Part shown: positions 9,110 to 17,873 of the stretch, piece after piece | How the letters are laid out: each line of letters opens with the position of its first letter | How positions within the stretch are numbered: position 1 is the first letter of the stretch | Assembly: GCF_007474545.1 (NCBI RefSeq) | Contig: NZ_VKOG01000001.1 | Coordinates: 186,001-250,000, forward strand | DNA: 64,000 bases | Direction of reading: 5' to 3' | From: Chryseobacterium binzhouense | GTDB taxonomy: Bacteria; Bacteroidota; Bacteroidia; Flavobacteriales; Weeksellaceae | The notes under the pieces: model-generated | Database searches by the model: none | Told to the model about the DNA's origin: nothing | What the model saw: only the letters and a program-made list of their open reading frames with translations | Made by a program: the position numbers and the translations under genes

Positions 9110-9811
9110 ATGATTCAGCATATTCCTTTAGAAAAAGTCTTATTTCTTGATATTGAGACCGTTCCGAATGCGGGATCATGGGAAGATTTATCTGAAACCG
9201 AACAAAAACTTTGGGATAAAAAGACAAGATTTCAGCGCAAAGACGAAATTTCTCCCGAAGATTTTTACGACAGAGCCGGAATCATGGCTGAGTTTGGAAA
9301 AATCATCTGCATCAGTATCGGAATGCTGGAGAAAAACGACACTTTAAAAATAAAAAGCTTCGAAGGACATGATGAGAAGAAAATTCTGATGGAGTTTGGC
9401 GAGATCTTTAACAGTCCCAGACTTCGTGACGTTATTCTATGTGCTCACAACGGAAAAGAATTTGACTTTCCCTGGATTGCAAGACGCTTTCTCATCAACG
9501 GAATAATGCCTCCTACTCCTTTTCAGATGTTTGGAAAAAAACCATGGGAAATTCCACATATCGATACGATGGAACTTTGGAAATTCGGAGATTATAAAAG
9601 CTATGTTTCACTTGAATTGCTGGCTCACGTTTTCGGAATACCGACCCCGAAAGACGACATTGACGGATCAATGGTTTCATCAATTTACTACATAGAAAAA
9701 GACTTGCCCAGAATAGTTGACTATTGTGAAAAAGATGTCTTAACTTTGGCAAACATTTTCAGACGGATGCGTCAGGAAGATTTATTGCAAAGAAATTTGA
9801 ATTTAGATTAA
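9110..9811 (+). CDS. 3'-5' exonuclease, DEDDy/PolB-exonuclease-like
   Basis: A 233-residue stand-alone exonuclease domain. Metal-binding acidic residues are D14 and E16 in FLDIETVP, the Asp in AHNGKEFDFPWIARR, and the YCEKD motif near residue 209, which makes it the DEDDy type. It resembles the predicted polysaccharide-biosynthesis or PolB-like 3'-5' exonucleases found across Bacteroidetes. Substrate unknown; DNA proofreading or RNA trimming are both possible. Followed after 8 bases by a SufT-like gene, so probably co-transcribed. Confidence 0.85.
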   Translation: MIQHIPLEKVLFLDIETVPNAGSWEDLSETEQKLWDKKTRFQRKDEISPEDFYDRAGIMAEFGKIICISIGMLEKNDTLKIKSFEGHDEKKILMEFGEIFNSPRLRDVILCAHNGKEFDFPWIARRFLINGIMPPTPFQMFGKKPWEIPHIDTMELWKFGDYKSYVSLELLAHVFGIPTPKDDIDGSMVSSIYYIEKDLPRIVDYCEKDVLTLANIFRRMRQEDLLQRNLNLD

Positions 9812-9819
9812 ATTAAAAA

Positions 9820-10146
9820 ATGAAATTTACAGACGATCAGATCGCAGATATAGGAGAAGAAATCATCAGAGTACTGAAAACCGTTTACGACCCGGAAATT
9901 CCGGTGGATATTTATGAGTTGGGATTAATATATGATGTTCAGATTTCGGAAGAAGCCGATGTGAAAATCATCATGACTTTAACTACGCCGAATTGTCCGG
10001 TTGCCGAAACTCTGCCACAGGAAGTAAAAGACAAGGTAAAAGCCGTAGAAAATGTAAACGAAGTGGATCTTGAACTTACCTTTGAACCAAGCTGGAACAA
10101 AGATATGATGAGTGAAGAAGCAAAATTTGAGCTTGGAATGCTTTAA
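9820..10146 (+). CDS. sufT: MIP18/DUF59 family iron-sulfur assembly protein (SufT-like)
   Basis: A 108-residue single-domain protein of the MIP18 (DUF59) family. The signature DPEIPVDIYELGLIYDV (about 27-43) and the reactive-cysteine motif TTPNCPVAETLP (C near 63) are both intact. Such proteins act in maturation or transfer of Fe-S clusters and often sit with suf genes. Here it follows an exonuclease by 8 bases. sufE lies 14.5 kb away. The symbol is tentative because YitW, SufT and PaaD relatives share the domain. Confidence 0.85.
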   Translation: MKFTDDQIADIGEEIIRVLKTVYDPEIPVDIYELGLIYDVQISEEADVKIIMTLTTPNCPVAETLPQEVKDKVKAVENVNEVDLELTFEPSWNKDMMSEEAKFELGML

Positions 10147-10218
10147 AGAATGGAAGATGGAAGCGGGGCGCTGGAAGTTTTAGTGTCCGTAAATATCATC
10201 ATTTGTCAAAAAATATAA

Positions 10219-10246
10219 GAGTTGTCAATTTTTGGCAGCTTTTTTT
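10219..10246 (+). terminator. Probable terminator of the exonuclease-sufT unit
   Basis: AGTTGTCA pairs with TGGCAGCT through two G-T pairs around a short T-rich loop and is followed by seven T, 73 bases after the sufT stop. Confidence 0.55.
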
Positions 10247-10321
10247 ATTTAAATTTATTTGAACCATTAAGGTTTTAAATTGATAAGAATATTAAGTCTG
10301 ATTTCTATCTTAAGCCTAAAT

Positions 10322-11158
10322 TCAAATTTCTGTAGCAATCTCTTTCCCTTCTCTTCTGCTCCATTCGCTCCAAGAGCCGACATACAAATTTGGAATTTTA
10401 AATCCCGCATAAACTAAAGCTAAGATTGTATGACAGGCTGTAACTCCGGAACCGCAATGAATTATTAATTTCTTCGGCTTATTTTCTAAAAAATTTAAAT
10501 ATTTTTCTTTTAAAATTTGAGGTGAAAGAAAATTTCCGTTATCATCAAGGTTTTCAGAAAAAGGAATATTTATCGCTCTCGGAATATGACCAGCAATCAA
10601 ATCAATCGGTTCAGACTCACCTCGGTAACGATACGCATCTCTTACGTCAATTACTGTTGAAGAATAGTTTGTTATTTCATTTTCAACATCTTCCAAAGCC
10701 GATAAAGGAAGAAGCCAATTTTCAGTTTTACTTAATTCAGATTTTTGGAAAGTTTCTTCTCCTGATGAAAATTTCAATCCTTCTTTTTCTGCATTTTGAA
10801 TTCCGCCATCCAAAACCTGTACATTTTTCAATCCAAAAGATTTCAGCATCCACCAAGCTCTGGATGCGGCATTTGCTCCATTTTTATCATCATAAATTAC
10901 AACATGAGAGTTTTCCGAAATTCCTAAACAGGAAACAGTTTCGGCAAATTTTTTAATACTCGGAAGCGGATGCCTTCCTCCAAAAGCTGCATCTTCGCCA
11001 ATTCCTGCCAAATCTTCATCCAGATCTATAAATCTTGCTCCTTTGATATGCCCGATGAGATAGTTCTGATAAGCGTCTTTCCCCGCTCTTGCGTCAAGAA
11101 TAATAAGGTCTTCGGTAAAAAGATTTTTTAATTGTTTTGATGTAATAATTGGTATCAT
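10322..11158 (-). CDS. sseA: Two-domain sulfurtransferase (3-mercaptopyruvate/thiosulfate type)
   Basis: A 278-residue tandem rhodanese. The first domain (about 8-125) has no catalytic cysteine. The second (about 158-275) carries the active-site loop HCGSGVTAC with nucleophile C235. CGSGVTA is the loop typical of 3-mercaptopyruvate sulfurtransferases, whereas thiosulfate sulfurtransferases usually have CRKGVT, so MST activity is inferred. It moves sulfur from a donor to cyanide, thiols or acceptor proteins in the cytoplasm. Preceded by an osmC gene with its own terminator. Confidence 0.88.
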   Translation of the reverse strand: MIPIITSKQLKNLFTEDLIILDARAGKDAYQNYLIGHIKGARFIDLDEDLAGIGEDAAFGGRHPLPSIKKFAETVSCLGISENSHVVIYDDKNGANAASRAWWMLKSFGLKNVQVLDGGIQNAEKEGLKFSSGEETFQKSELSKTENWLLPLSALEDVENEITNYSSTVIDVRDAYRYRGESEPIDLIAGHIPRAINIPFSENLDDNGNFLSPQILKEKYLNFLENKPKKLIIHCGSGVTACHTILALVYAGFKIPNLYVGSWSEWSRREGKEIATEI

Positions 11159-11175
11159 ATTTAAAAAATAAAATT

Positions 11176-11199
11176 AAAAAACCGCAGAAATTCTGCGGC
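11176..11199 (-). terminator. Rho-independent terminator of osmC
   Basis: On the minus strand CCGCAGAA, a 1-base centre and TTCTGCGG form an 8-bp stem followed by six T, just after the osmC stop codon. Confidence 0.8.
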
Positions 11200-11205
11200 A
11201 ATTAT

Positions 11206-11607
11206 TTATTGATAAATGAAAATCATTGTCTGTACCAATTCCGGATGGAGGCTTCTTGCAACCGGACAATTATGAGCGGTTTCTTCGATAAACGTTTTTT
11301 CTTTATCTGAATAGGTATCTGAAAAAACAAAATTACAAACGATTTCCCCAATTCTTCTCGGTTCGGTTTTCATAATTTTCTGAAGAGTACAGTACGCTCC
11401 GTCAATATTGATCCCTTTATCTTTTCCCAGAATCGCAATGGTAGTCAGTGCGCATTCAGCCAAAGAAGTAGCACAAAGATCAGTTGGCGAAAACTTTTCA
11501 CCTTTTCCGTGGTTGTCTGTTGGCGCATCACTTTCGATGATGGTTCCTGACTGTATATGTTCTGCCGAACATCTTAAATCTCCTGTATATGTTATTTTTG
11601 ACGTCAT
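11206..11607 (-). CDS. OsmC family protein (peroxidase-like)
   Basis: A 133-residue OsmC/Ohr-fold protein. The two redox cysteines typical of the family are in SLAECALTT (C about 52) and HNCPVARSL (C about 114). The long PTDNHGKGEKFSPTDL loop is characteristic of the OsmC subgroup. Members reduce organic hydroperoxides with thiol reductants. It lies between HMG-CoA lyase and a sulfurtransferase, all on the minus strand. Confidence 0.88.
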   Translation of the reverse strand: MTSKITYTGDLRCSAEHIQSGTIIESDAPTDNHGKGEKFSPTDLCATSLAECALTTIAILGKDKGINIDGAYCTLQKIMKTEPRRIGEIVCNFVFSDTYSDKEKTFIEETAHNCPVARSLHPELVQTMIFIYQ

Positions 11608-11633
11608 AAATTAAAATTTAGAGAGACAATGTC

Positions 11634-12482
11634 TCAAAAATGAAAAATATCTTTCGCTTTGTTATAAGAACTTTCAAAGTTCAGTAAATTCAATTTGTGT
11701 TCCGCTTTTTCAACACTCATAAAGTTGATCACCTGTTCAGTCGGCATATTTCCCACCAAATCATCTTTCGCCATCGGACAACCGCCAATTCCTTTGATTG
11801 CTGAATCAAATCTTCTGCAGCCTTTATCGTATGCAGATTTGAGTTTAGAATAAGAATCTTCATATCGGTTATGAAAATGCGCTCCGAAATCAATTTCAGG
11901 ATATTTTGCAGGAAGCTTTTCAAATAAAACAGAGATGGTTTCTGTAGTTGCAACTCCCGTAGTATCAGACAATAAAATGTTTTTAATTCCGATTTCAGAA
12001 AAACGGTTTGCCCAAAAATCGACATCTTCCCATTTCCAAAATTCCCCGTACGGATTTCCGAACGCCATTGAAAAATAAAGATTGAACTCTTTACCTTCAC
12101 TTTTTGTAAGCTCAACCATTTTCACGACATCACTGAAAGCTTCTTCCTGGTTTTTATTGGTATTTCTGTGCTGAAAAGTCTCGGAAATAGAAAAAGGAAA
12201 GCCCAAAATATCTATTGATTGATGTTTAAGTGCTTTTTCAGCTCCGCGATAATTCCCTATAATCGCAGAAACTTTGGTATTGGATAAAGATTTGTCTATG
12301 TTTTCTGCAACCTCGGCAGAATCTGCCATTTGCGGGATTGCTTTTGGAGAAACAAAGCTCACACAATCGAGCACATCAAAGCCCACTTCCATTAGTGAAT
12401 TGATGTAATCTATTTTTTTACTGGTCGGAATAAACTCATCCCAACCCTGCATTGCGTCTCTGGGACATTCGGTAAGAAACAT
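11634..12482 (-). CDS. mvaB: Hydroxymethylglutaryl-CoA lyase
   Basis: A TIM-barrel lyase of the HMGL family that cleaves 3-hydroxy-3-methylglutaryl-CoA to acetoacetate and acetyl-CoA, the last step of leucine breakdown. It shows TECPRDAMQGW (catalytic Arg and metal-binding Asp), LSDTTGVAT, FGAHFHNRYEDS (metal-binding His pair) and the catalytic-Cys loop GGCPMA. The loop after that Cys, KDDLVGNMPTEQ, differs from the classical APGASGN-ATED, as in other flavobacterial relatives I recall. The frame is open to a TTG at 12500, but that TTG overlaps a CAAATATA sequence on this strand (a -7 box), so I chose ATG 12482 (MFLTECPRD). Confidence 0.85.
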   Translation of the reverse strand: MFLTECPRDAMQGWDEFIPTSKKIDYINSLMEVGFDVLDCVSFVSPKAIPQMADSAEVAENIDKSLSNTKVSAIIGNYRGAEKALKHQSIDILGFPFSISETFQHRNTNKNQEEAFSDVVKMVELTKSEGKEFNLYFSMAFGNPYGEFWKWEDVDFWANRFSEIGIKNILLSDTTGVATTETISVLFEKLPAKYPEIDFGAHFHNRYEDSYSKLKSAYDKGCRRFDSAIKGIGGCPMAKDDLVGNMPTEQVINFMSVEKAEHKLNLLNFESSYNKAKDIFHF

Positions 12483-12666
12483 TACTTTTGGTTTTCTCAA
12501 ATATAATAAAACTAAAACAATTCGTTCCCTCTACAAAACAAAGCTGAGATTCTTTTGATAACCAATAATTTATAATGGATTTATACGTTTACTGCCTCAT
12601 ATTCAAATACAAAAAAGACGTTCACAGCATCAAATTTGCTAACTTTGTTAAAATTTTATACATCTA

Positions 12667-13914
12667 ATGAGTACAATTGAATTCAACGAAATGTGGAGAG
12701 AAAAATTACTGAACCGTTTTCTCAGCTATGTAAAAATATATTCAACAAGTGACGCAGAAAGCGAAACCACTCCTTCTACAGAAAGACAGTGGGACATTGC
12801 CAATTATATTGTGGAAGAACTGAAAATGATTGGTCTGGAAGACGTTTCTATTGATGAACACGGTTATATTATGGCTTACGTTCCGTCAAATTTAGAAAGT
12901 GACAACCAGCCAACGATTGGATTTATTTCTCATTACGATACTTCACCGGATTTCAGTGGGGAAAACGTGAAACCTCAGGTTTGGGAAAATTATCAGGGAG
13001 AAGATTTAGTTTTAAATAAAGAAAGCAACTTTACGTTATCTCCTTCAAGATTTGAAAGTTTAAAAAAACACATCGGACAGACTTTAATTACAACTGACGG
13101 AAATACGCTTCTCGGTGCAGATGATAAAGCCGGCTGTGCAGAAATTGTAACAGCAGCAGAATATTTAATCGCTCATCCGGAAATTAAGCACGGAAGAATG
13201 GTGCTTGGTTTCACTCCGGATGAAGAAATCGGAAGAGGCGCACACAAATTTGATGTATCAAAATTCGGGGCAGAATTTGCTTATACGATGGATGGAAGCG
13301 AAGTGGGTGAGCTGGAATATGAAAACTTCAATGCAGCAGGAGCGGTGGTAAAAATCCACGGATTGAGTGTACATCCTGGTTATGCATTCGGAAAAATGGT
13401 GAATGCAAGTCTTTTGGCGGCAGAATTTATTCAGTCTTTACCTACGAACGAAATACCCTCTACAACAAAAGGTTTTGACGGTTTTTATCATTTGATGGAT
13501 GTAACATCTGATGTTTCCGAATGTAAACTTCAATATATTATCCGTGATCATGACGACGAAAAATTTGAAGCCAGAAAAAAATTCATGGAGGAAAAAGTTG
13601 CTGAATTTAATCAGAAACACGGTGAAAAAACAGCAGAAGTTGAAATTAAGGAACAGTACCGCAACATGAAGCAGCAGTTTGAAGGAAAAATGCACATTGT
13701 TGACCTTGCTGCAAAAGCGATGAAAGAAGCGGGAATTGAACCGAAAATAAAAGCCATCAGAGGCGGAACAGATGGAGCGCAATTGTCCTACATGGGATTG
13801 CCTTGTCCAAACATTTTTGCAGGCGGAATGAATTTCCACGGACCTTATGAATATGTAGCTTTGGAAAGTATGGAGAAGGCGGTTGAAGTGATTGTGAATA
13901 TTGTGAAGGCTTAA
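12667..13914 (+). CDS. pepT: Peptidase T (tripeptide aminopeptidase)
   Basis: A 415-residue M20B metallopeptidase that removes the N-terminal residue from tripeptides. Zinc ligands and catalytic residues are visible in ISHYDTSPDF, LLGADDKAG, TPDEEIGRGAH, TMDGSEVGELEYE and the C-terminal NFHGPYEYV. The RGGTDGAQLSYMGLPCPN segment is diagnostic for PepT. Length is usual. A TAACTTTG sequence at 12640-12647 could be its -7 box, but no matching upstream element is seen. Ends at a strong bidirectional terminator. Confidence 0.95.
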   Translation: MSTIEFNEMWREKLLNRFLSYVKIYSTSDAESETTPSTERQWDIANYIVEELKMIGLEDVSIDEHGYIMAYVPSNLESDNQPTIGFISHYDTSPDFSGENVKPQVWENYQGEDLVLNKESNFTLSPSRFESLKKHIGQTLITTDGNTLLGADDKAGCAEIVTAAEYLIAHPEIKHGRMVLGFTPDEEIGRGAHKFDVSKFGAEFAYTMDGSEVGELEYENFNAAGAVVKIHGLSVHPGYAFGKMVNASLLAAEFIQSLPTNEIPSTTKGFDGFYHLMDVTSDVSECKLQYIIRDHDDEKFEARKKFMEEKVAEFNQKHGEKTAEVEIKEQYRNMKQQFEGKMHIVDLAAKAMKEAGIEPKIKAIRGGTDGAQLSYMGLPCPNIFAGGMNFHGPYEYVALESMEKAVEVIVNIVKA

Positions 13915-13932
13915 TTTTTTTACAAAATATTG

Positions 13933-13960
13933 AAATCCAGCTCAAGTGAGTTGGATTTTT
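13933..13960. terminator. Bidirectional terminator between pepT and the CPCC gene
   Basis: A 12-bp stem (AAATCCAGCTCA with TGAGTTGGATTT, one G-T pair) around two bases, flanked by T tracts on both strands, lies between converging genes. Confidence 0.8.
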
Positions 13961-13970
13961 ACGTTAGATT

Positions 13971-14234
13971 CTAAAAGTTCTCTTTTCTAAATTTAGCTTC
14001 AGGATTTTTTACAACATTTTTTAAGAATCTCTCCTCACAAGCTCCAAACTCCAAAAAGTTCTTTCTTCCCTCTTCTAAAGTCATGTGATTTGGACCACTA
14101 TATCGAAGCAAATCGTTATATCCATCGTCTTCCCAAAAACAGGCAGGACAAATTTCATAATTTCCCCTCTCTTCAATTGTGAAATAACCACAACAATAAC
14201 ATTGAACTCTCAAATTATTATTCACTTCATTCAT
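13971..14234 (-). CDS. CPCC-type cysteine-rich protein
   Basis: An 87-residue protein with a zinc-ribbon-like N-terminus: CYCCGYFTIEERGNYEICPACFWEDDG holds two cysteine pairs spaced as in the cysteine-rich CPCC family. The tail includes LRYSGPNHMTLEEGRKNFLEFG, also seen in that family. Function is unknown; metal binding is inferred from the cysteines. Such genes are scattered and often horizontally transferred. Separated from thiL upstream by a terminator. Confidence 0.75.
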   Translation of the reverse strand: MNEVNNNLRVQCYCCGYFTIEERGNYEICPACFWEDDGYNDLLRYSGPNHMTLEEGRKNFLEFGACEERFLKNVVKNPEAKFRKENF

Positions 14235-14249
14235 AAACTTAAAATTAAC

Positions 14250-14276
14250 AAATAACCACTACAAAATGCAGTGGTT
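14250..14276 (-). terminator. Terminator of thiL
   Basis: On the minus strand AACCACT and AGTGGTT enclose a 9-base loop and are followed by ATTTGTT, 28 bases after the thiL stop. Confidence 0.6.
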
Positions 14277-14303
14277 TCAAAATATAATATTTAAAATTAA
14301 ATT

Positions 14304-15368
14304 TTAGTCGTTTTGCTGATTTCCTAAAAAAGCATCCCAACCTTGTGCCGTCAAAGCTACCAATTGATTAGAACCTCTTGCCACCATAAAATTACCTTCT
14401 TCTTTTTCAACTGCATGACCGATGATACTGAAATCAGGGTGATTTCTCATCTTTTCAAAATCGTCAGGTGAAATGGTAAATAACAATTCGTAATCTTCAC
14501 CACCGCTTAAAGCTGCCATCACAGGATTTAGATTAAAATCATCTGCCGTTGTAATGGTAAGATTATCCATCGGGATTTTCTCTTCGTACAATCTGAAACC
14601 TACATTCGACTGATCTGAAAGATGAAGAATCTCCGAAGCCAAACCATCTGAAATATCAATCATAGAGGTTGGTTTGATATCCAATTGTTCCAAAATTCCT
14701 TTCACATCGGTTCTAGCTTCCGGTTTTAACTGTCTTTCCAGAATATAATCAAAACCTTCCATTTCAGGCTGCATATTCGGATCGGCTAAGAAAACAGCGT
14801 GTTCTCTTTCCAAAATCTGAAGTCCCATATAAGCTCCGCCTAAATCTCCGCTCACTACAAGCAAATCGTTTGGTTTTGCACCGCTTCTTTTGACGATATT
14901 TTCTTCATTTTCAATTCCGACAGCTGTAATACTCATCACCAGACCTGCATTCGAACTTGTTGTATCGCCGCCAATTAAATCAACTTTATATCTTCCGCAA
15001 GCCGTCTGAATTCCGGCATACAGCTCTTCCAACGCTTCCACCGGAAAACGATTGGAAACTGCAAGAGATACTAAAATCTGCGTAGGTGTTGCATTCATTG
15101 CTGCAATATCACTAAGATTCACCACTACAGCTTTGTAGCCCAAATGTTTCAACGGAACATATCCTAAATTGAAATGAACACCTTCTGCCAAAACATCGGT
15201 CGTGAGAACCACTCTTTTATTTCCTGGATTGATAACCGCTGCATCATCTCCTACTCCCACCTCCGAAGATTCGTTGGATAAAGGAAAAAATTCCGTTAAG
15301 TGTTTTATCAATCCGAACTCTCCTAATTTTGAAATCGGTGTTAATTCCGGGTTTTTATCTTCAAACAT
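14304..15368 (-). CDS. thiL: Thiamine-monophosphate kinase
   Basis: A 354-residue kinase that phosphorylates thiamine monophosphate to the cofactor thiamine diphosphate. Family motifs are SEVGVGDDAAVI (metal and phosphate binding), TTDVLAEGVHFN, NLSDIAAMNATP, DLIGGDTTSS, ISDGLASEILH and SGGEDYELLFT. Length fits the family. Monocistronic here; no TPP riboswitch is seen upstream and none is expected, since the other thi genes are elsewhere. Confidence 0.95.
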   Translation of the reverse strand: MFEDKNPELTPISKLGEFGLIKHLTEFFPLSNESSEVGVGDDAAVINPGNKRVVLTTDVLAEGVHFNLGYVPLKHLGYKAVVVNLSDIAAMNATPTQILVSLAVSNRFPVEALEELYAGIQTACGRYKVDLIGGDTTSSNAGLVMSITAVGIENEENIVKRSGAKPNDLLVVSGDLGGAYMGLQILEREHAVFLADPNMQPEMEGFDYILERQLKPEARTDVKGILEQLDIKPTSMIDISDGLASEILHLSDQSNVGFRLYEEKIPMDNLTITTADDFNLNPVMAALSGGEDYELLFTISPDDFEKMRNHPDFSIIGHAVEKEEGNFMVARGSNQLVALTAQGWDAFLGNQQND

Positions 15369-15444
15369 ATTTTATTTTTTATAGCTGGGTGTTGGAAGCC
15401 GGATCATGGATGTTTCACTAACTTCAAACATAAAATATTGAACT

Positions 15445-15939
15445 TTAAACATTGAAGTTTGCCGGATCAATATTTTCCGGACGGAAAGGAAGTTTTTTAA
15501 AATCTTCTCTTGTTAAAACCACCGTTTCAGGAGACTTATATTTGTTCATGGCTTCAACTACATCATCGGGCGGCGTTGTCATTTTTCTCAACATTGTATC
15601 GATCCAGACTCCGGTTGCTTCTGCAGTGGCGCAATGCTCTCCTGCTGGTGTATAAAACTTGTGTACAAAACGGTAAATAGAACAGTCTTCTGCACAGGCA
15701 TCAATTTCCAGACTTACAATCACCGTCTGATCTGCAAATATTTCTTTAAAAAAAGAAAATCTTTCGTGCATGATTACAGGACCGATTCCCCATCGGCTCA
15801 TTTGGGTAACTCCCATTTTTTCCTGCTTCATAAAAGCCATTCTGGTTTGCGCACAATACTGAACGTAAGATGAATTTGCTAAATGTTTATTCGCATCAAG
15901 ATCGCTCCAGCGAACTTCAAAAGTATGATAAAAAGTCAT
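15445..15939 (-). CDS. Acyl-CoA thioesterase, hot-dog fold
   Basis: A 164-residue hot-dog-fold protein of the 4HBT/YbgC type. The N-terminal FEVRWSDLDANKHLANSSYVQY contains the catalytic Asp motif (D-x-N-x-H), followed by the long helix CAQTRMAFM and a typical C-terminal sheet (ATGVWIDTMLRKMTTPP). It hydrolyses acyl-CoA; substrate is unknown. Preceded by a region with an inverted repeat and flanked by thiL downstream, with 76 bases between them. Confidence 0.85.
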   Translation of the reverse strand: MTFYHTFEVRWSDLDANKHLANSSYVQYCAQTRMAFMKQEKMGVTQMSRWGIGPVIMHERFSFFKEIFADQTVIVSLEIDACAEDCSIYRFVHKFYTPAGEHCATAEATGVWIDTMLRKMTTPPDDVVEAMNKYKSPETVVLTREDFKKLPFRPENIDPANFNV

Positions 15940-15992
15940 TTTTAATAATAGTTTTATATTGAACTTCTTTTTAAACTAAAATATCAACTCCT

Positions 15993-16036
15993 GTTTGTCA
16001 TTCACAAGCGACTGAGATTCCTACGGAATGACAAAC
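15993..16036. repeat. Intergenic 11-bp inverted repeat (TGTCATTC/GAATGACA)
   Basis: GTTTGTCATTC at 15993-16003 is perfectly inverted at 16026-16036 (GAATGACAAAC), with 22 bases between containing GAGATTCCTACG. The pattern resembles short palindromic repeat elements dispersed in Flavobacteriales intergenic regions. Only this one copy is seen in the window. Confidence 0.6.
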
Positions 16037-16167
16037 TGAAAGAATACAAGAGTGTATATTTCTACAAAAAAGTTCAAAAATTATATTCCTCAAAATTACT
16101 CAAATAAGATGGTTTATAAAAATTGTAATTTTGCAAAAAATAATCTTCAGCATAAGATTAGAAATAT

Positions 16168-17373
16168 ATGAAGCAAATAATCATTATTGGAGGTGGAGCA
16201 TCGGGTTTTTTCTGCGCTGCGAATCTGGACGAAAAGAAATATAAAATCACGATACTGGAACAGAATTCAGATGTTCTGCAGAAAGTAAAAATTTCCGGAG
16301 GCGGAAGATGCAATGTAAGTCATGCCTGTTTCGATCCTAGAGAACTGGTACAGTTTTACCCTCGCGGAAACAAAGAACTGCTCAGTGTTTTCACCAAATT
16401 TCAACCAGGAGATACGATGGAATGGTTTGAAAACCGAAAAGTTTCGTTGAAGATTGAAAACGACAACAGAGTATTCCCTGAAAGCAATTCTTCACAGACC
16501 ATTATCAATACTTTACTGAATGAGATTCGACAGAAGAATGTAGAAGTAAAAACAAAATGTTCGGTAAAAGAAATTGAAAAACTGAATGGAAAATATTTAG
16601 TAAAAACCAGTTTAGGCGATTTTGAAACTGATTTTGTAATTTACACTACAGGAAGCTCCCCGAAATCCTTGAAAATGATTCAGAATTTAGGACATAAAAT
16701 CATTGATTTAGTTCCTTCTCTTTTTACCTTTAATATTAAAGATGATTTGCTAAAAGATCTTGCAGGAACGAGCTTTGAAATGGCGGAAACCTCTATTCCC
16801 AAACTAAAAACTGAAGAAAGCGGACCATTATTAATTACGCATTGGGGACTTTCAGGACCTGCAATTCTTAAAATATCGGCTTGGGAAGCGATAAATTTGG
16901 CAAAAGTGAAATACAATTTTGAAATTGAAGTCAATTTCATTTCCAAAGACATTGATGAAGCAGGAGAACTATTTCAGAATTTTAAAATATCCAATCCTAA
17001 AAAAACAATCGGTCAGTCGAAAATTTTTGAGGTAACGAATCGTTTCTGGCAGAGAATATTAGAAGTTTCCAATATCAATTTAAACAAACAGGTTGCGCAA
17101 ATTTCAGGAAAGGAAATGCAGACCATTCTGGAAAATTTATGCAAAAAGAAATTTAATGTAACCGGAAAATCGACTTTTAAAGATGAATTTGTAACTGCAG
17201 GCGGCGTAGATTTAAAGGAAATTAATTTTAAAAATATGTCTTCGAAAATTTTGCCTAACTTTTACGTTGCAGGAGAAGTTTTGAATATCGACGCAGTGAC
17301 TGGTGGTTTTAATTTTCAGGCTTGCTGGAGTGAAGCTTGGCTTATTGCTCAGGATTTAAATAATTTAAACTAA
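16168..17373 (+). CDS. HI0933/YhiN family flavoprotein (NAD(P)/FAD-dependent oxidoreductase)
   Basis: A 401-residue flavoprotein. The FAD-binding GGGASG lies at 8-13 and the second family signature KISGGGRCNVS near 48-58; AGEVLNIDAVTGGFNFQ near the C-terminus closes the FAD site. This HI0933/YhiN/BaiN group is widespread; BaiN was linked to bile-acid reduction in clostridia and others to aminoacetone oxidation, so the substrate here is open. A TAATTTTG box lies at 16126-16133. The next gene starts 7 bases downstream. Confidence 0.88.
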   Translation: MKQIIIIGGGASGFFCAANLDEKKYKITILEQNSDVLQKVKISGGGRCNVSHACFDPRELVQFYPRGNKELLSVFTKFQPGDTMEWFENRKVSLKIENDNRVFPESNSSQTIINTLLNEIRQKNVEVKTKCSVKEIEKLNGKYLVKTSLGDFETDFVIYTTGSSPKSLKMIQNLGHKIIDLVPSLFTFNIKDDLLKDLAGTSFEMAETSIPKLKTEESGPLLITHWGLSGPAILKISAWEAINLAKVKYNFEIEVNFISKDIDEAGELFQNFKISNPKKTIGQSKIFEVTNRFWQRILEVSNINLNKQVAQISGKEMQTILENLCKKKFNVTGKSTFKDEFVTAGGVDLKEINFKNMSSKILPNFYVAGEVLNIDAVTGGFNFQACWSEAWLIAQDLNNLN

Positions 17374-17379
17374 AATATT

Positions 17380-17793
17380 ATGAAAAAACTACTGATTTTT
17401 GCAGTATTAATGACCTCAATAAACATTTTTTCGCAAGAAGTTGCTTCGGCAAATCAGGAAAAAACAGATGTTAACAATACCATTTACGAAGATATTGCTG
17501 ACAAAGCAGAATATCCCGGTGGAATCAATGCATTCAGAAATAACTTTGCACAGACTTTCAAAGCAGGAAAAGTGAATGGAAGAGGTCAGATAAAATCTGA
17601 AGTAAGATTTGTAGTAGATCAGCAAGGAATGATAACTGATATTACAACTATTGGAGAGAATAAATCAATGAATAAAGAAATGGAGCGTGCGATTAAAGCA
17701 ATGTCTAAAACGAAATGGATTCCTGCAAAGATTGAAGGTCAACCTGTAAAATTCAGATTTAAACTTCCTATTACAATCAATCTCGAAAATTAA
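17380..17793 (+). CDS. Secreted TonB C-terminal-domain protein
   Basis: A 137-residue protein with a signal peptide (cleavage near FSQ/EVASA) and a single TonB C-terminal domain (about 40-137): AEYPGGINAFRNNF, then the VRFVVDQQGMITDI strand pair, the AIKAMSKTKWIPAKIEGQPV helix and a final strand KFRFKLPITI. It lacks the membrane anchor and proline-rich linker of a true TonB, so it cannot transduce energy alone; a periplasmic binding role is inferred. Two similar proteins are encoded at 21.0-22.0 kb. Confidence 0.8.
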   Translation: MKKLLIFAVLMTSINIFSQEVASANQEKTDVNNTIYEDIADKAEYPGGINAFRNNFAQTFKAGKVNGRGQIKSEVRFVVDQQGMITDITTIGENKSMNKEMERAIKAMSKTKWIPAKIEGQPVKFRFKLPITINLEN

Positions 17794-17873
17794 ATTGTAT
17801 TTAGTCAAAAGAACTATCTTAACTTTTCTAAAAATCCTTTTAATCATCGGGTTCGGATATTTTTTTTTGGCTC

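Noticed and set aside
10145-10185. TGGAAG-like direct repeats after the SufT-like gene
   Set aside because: GGAAGATGGAAGCGGGGCGCTGGAAG is an imperfect run; a similar trace at 15390 is even weaker. Not enough copies to call a repeat family here.
12640-12647. TAACTTTG as pepT promoter
   Set aside because: Good -7 box but no TTG or TTTG at 17-23 bases upstream; left as a note in the pepT entry.
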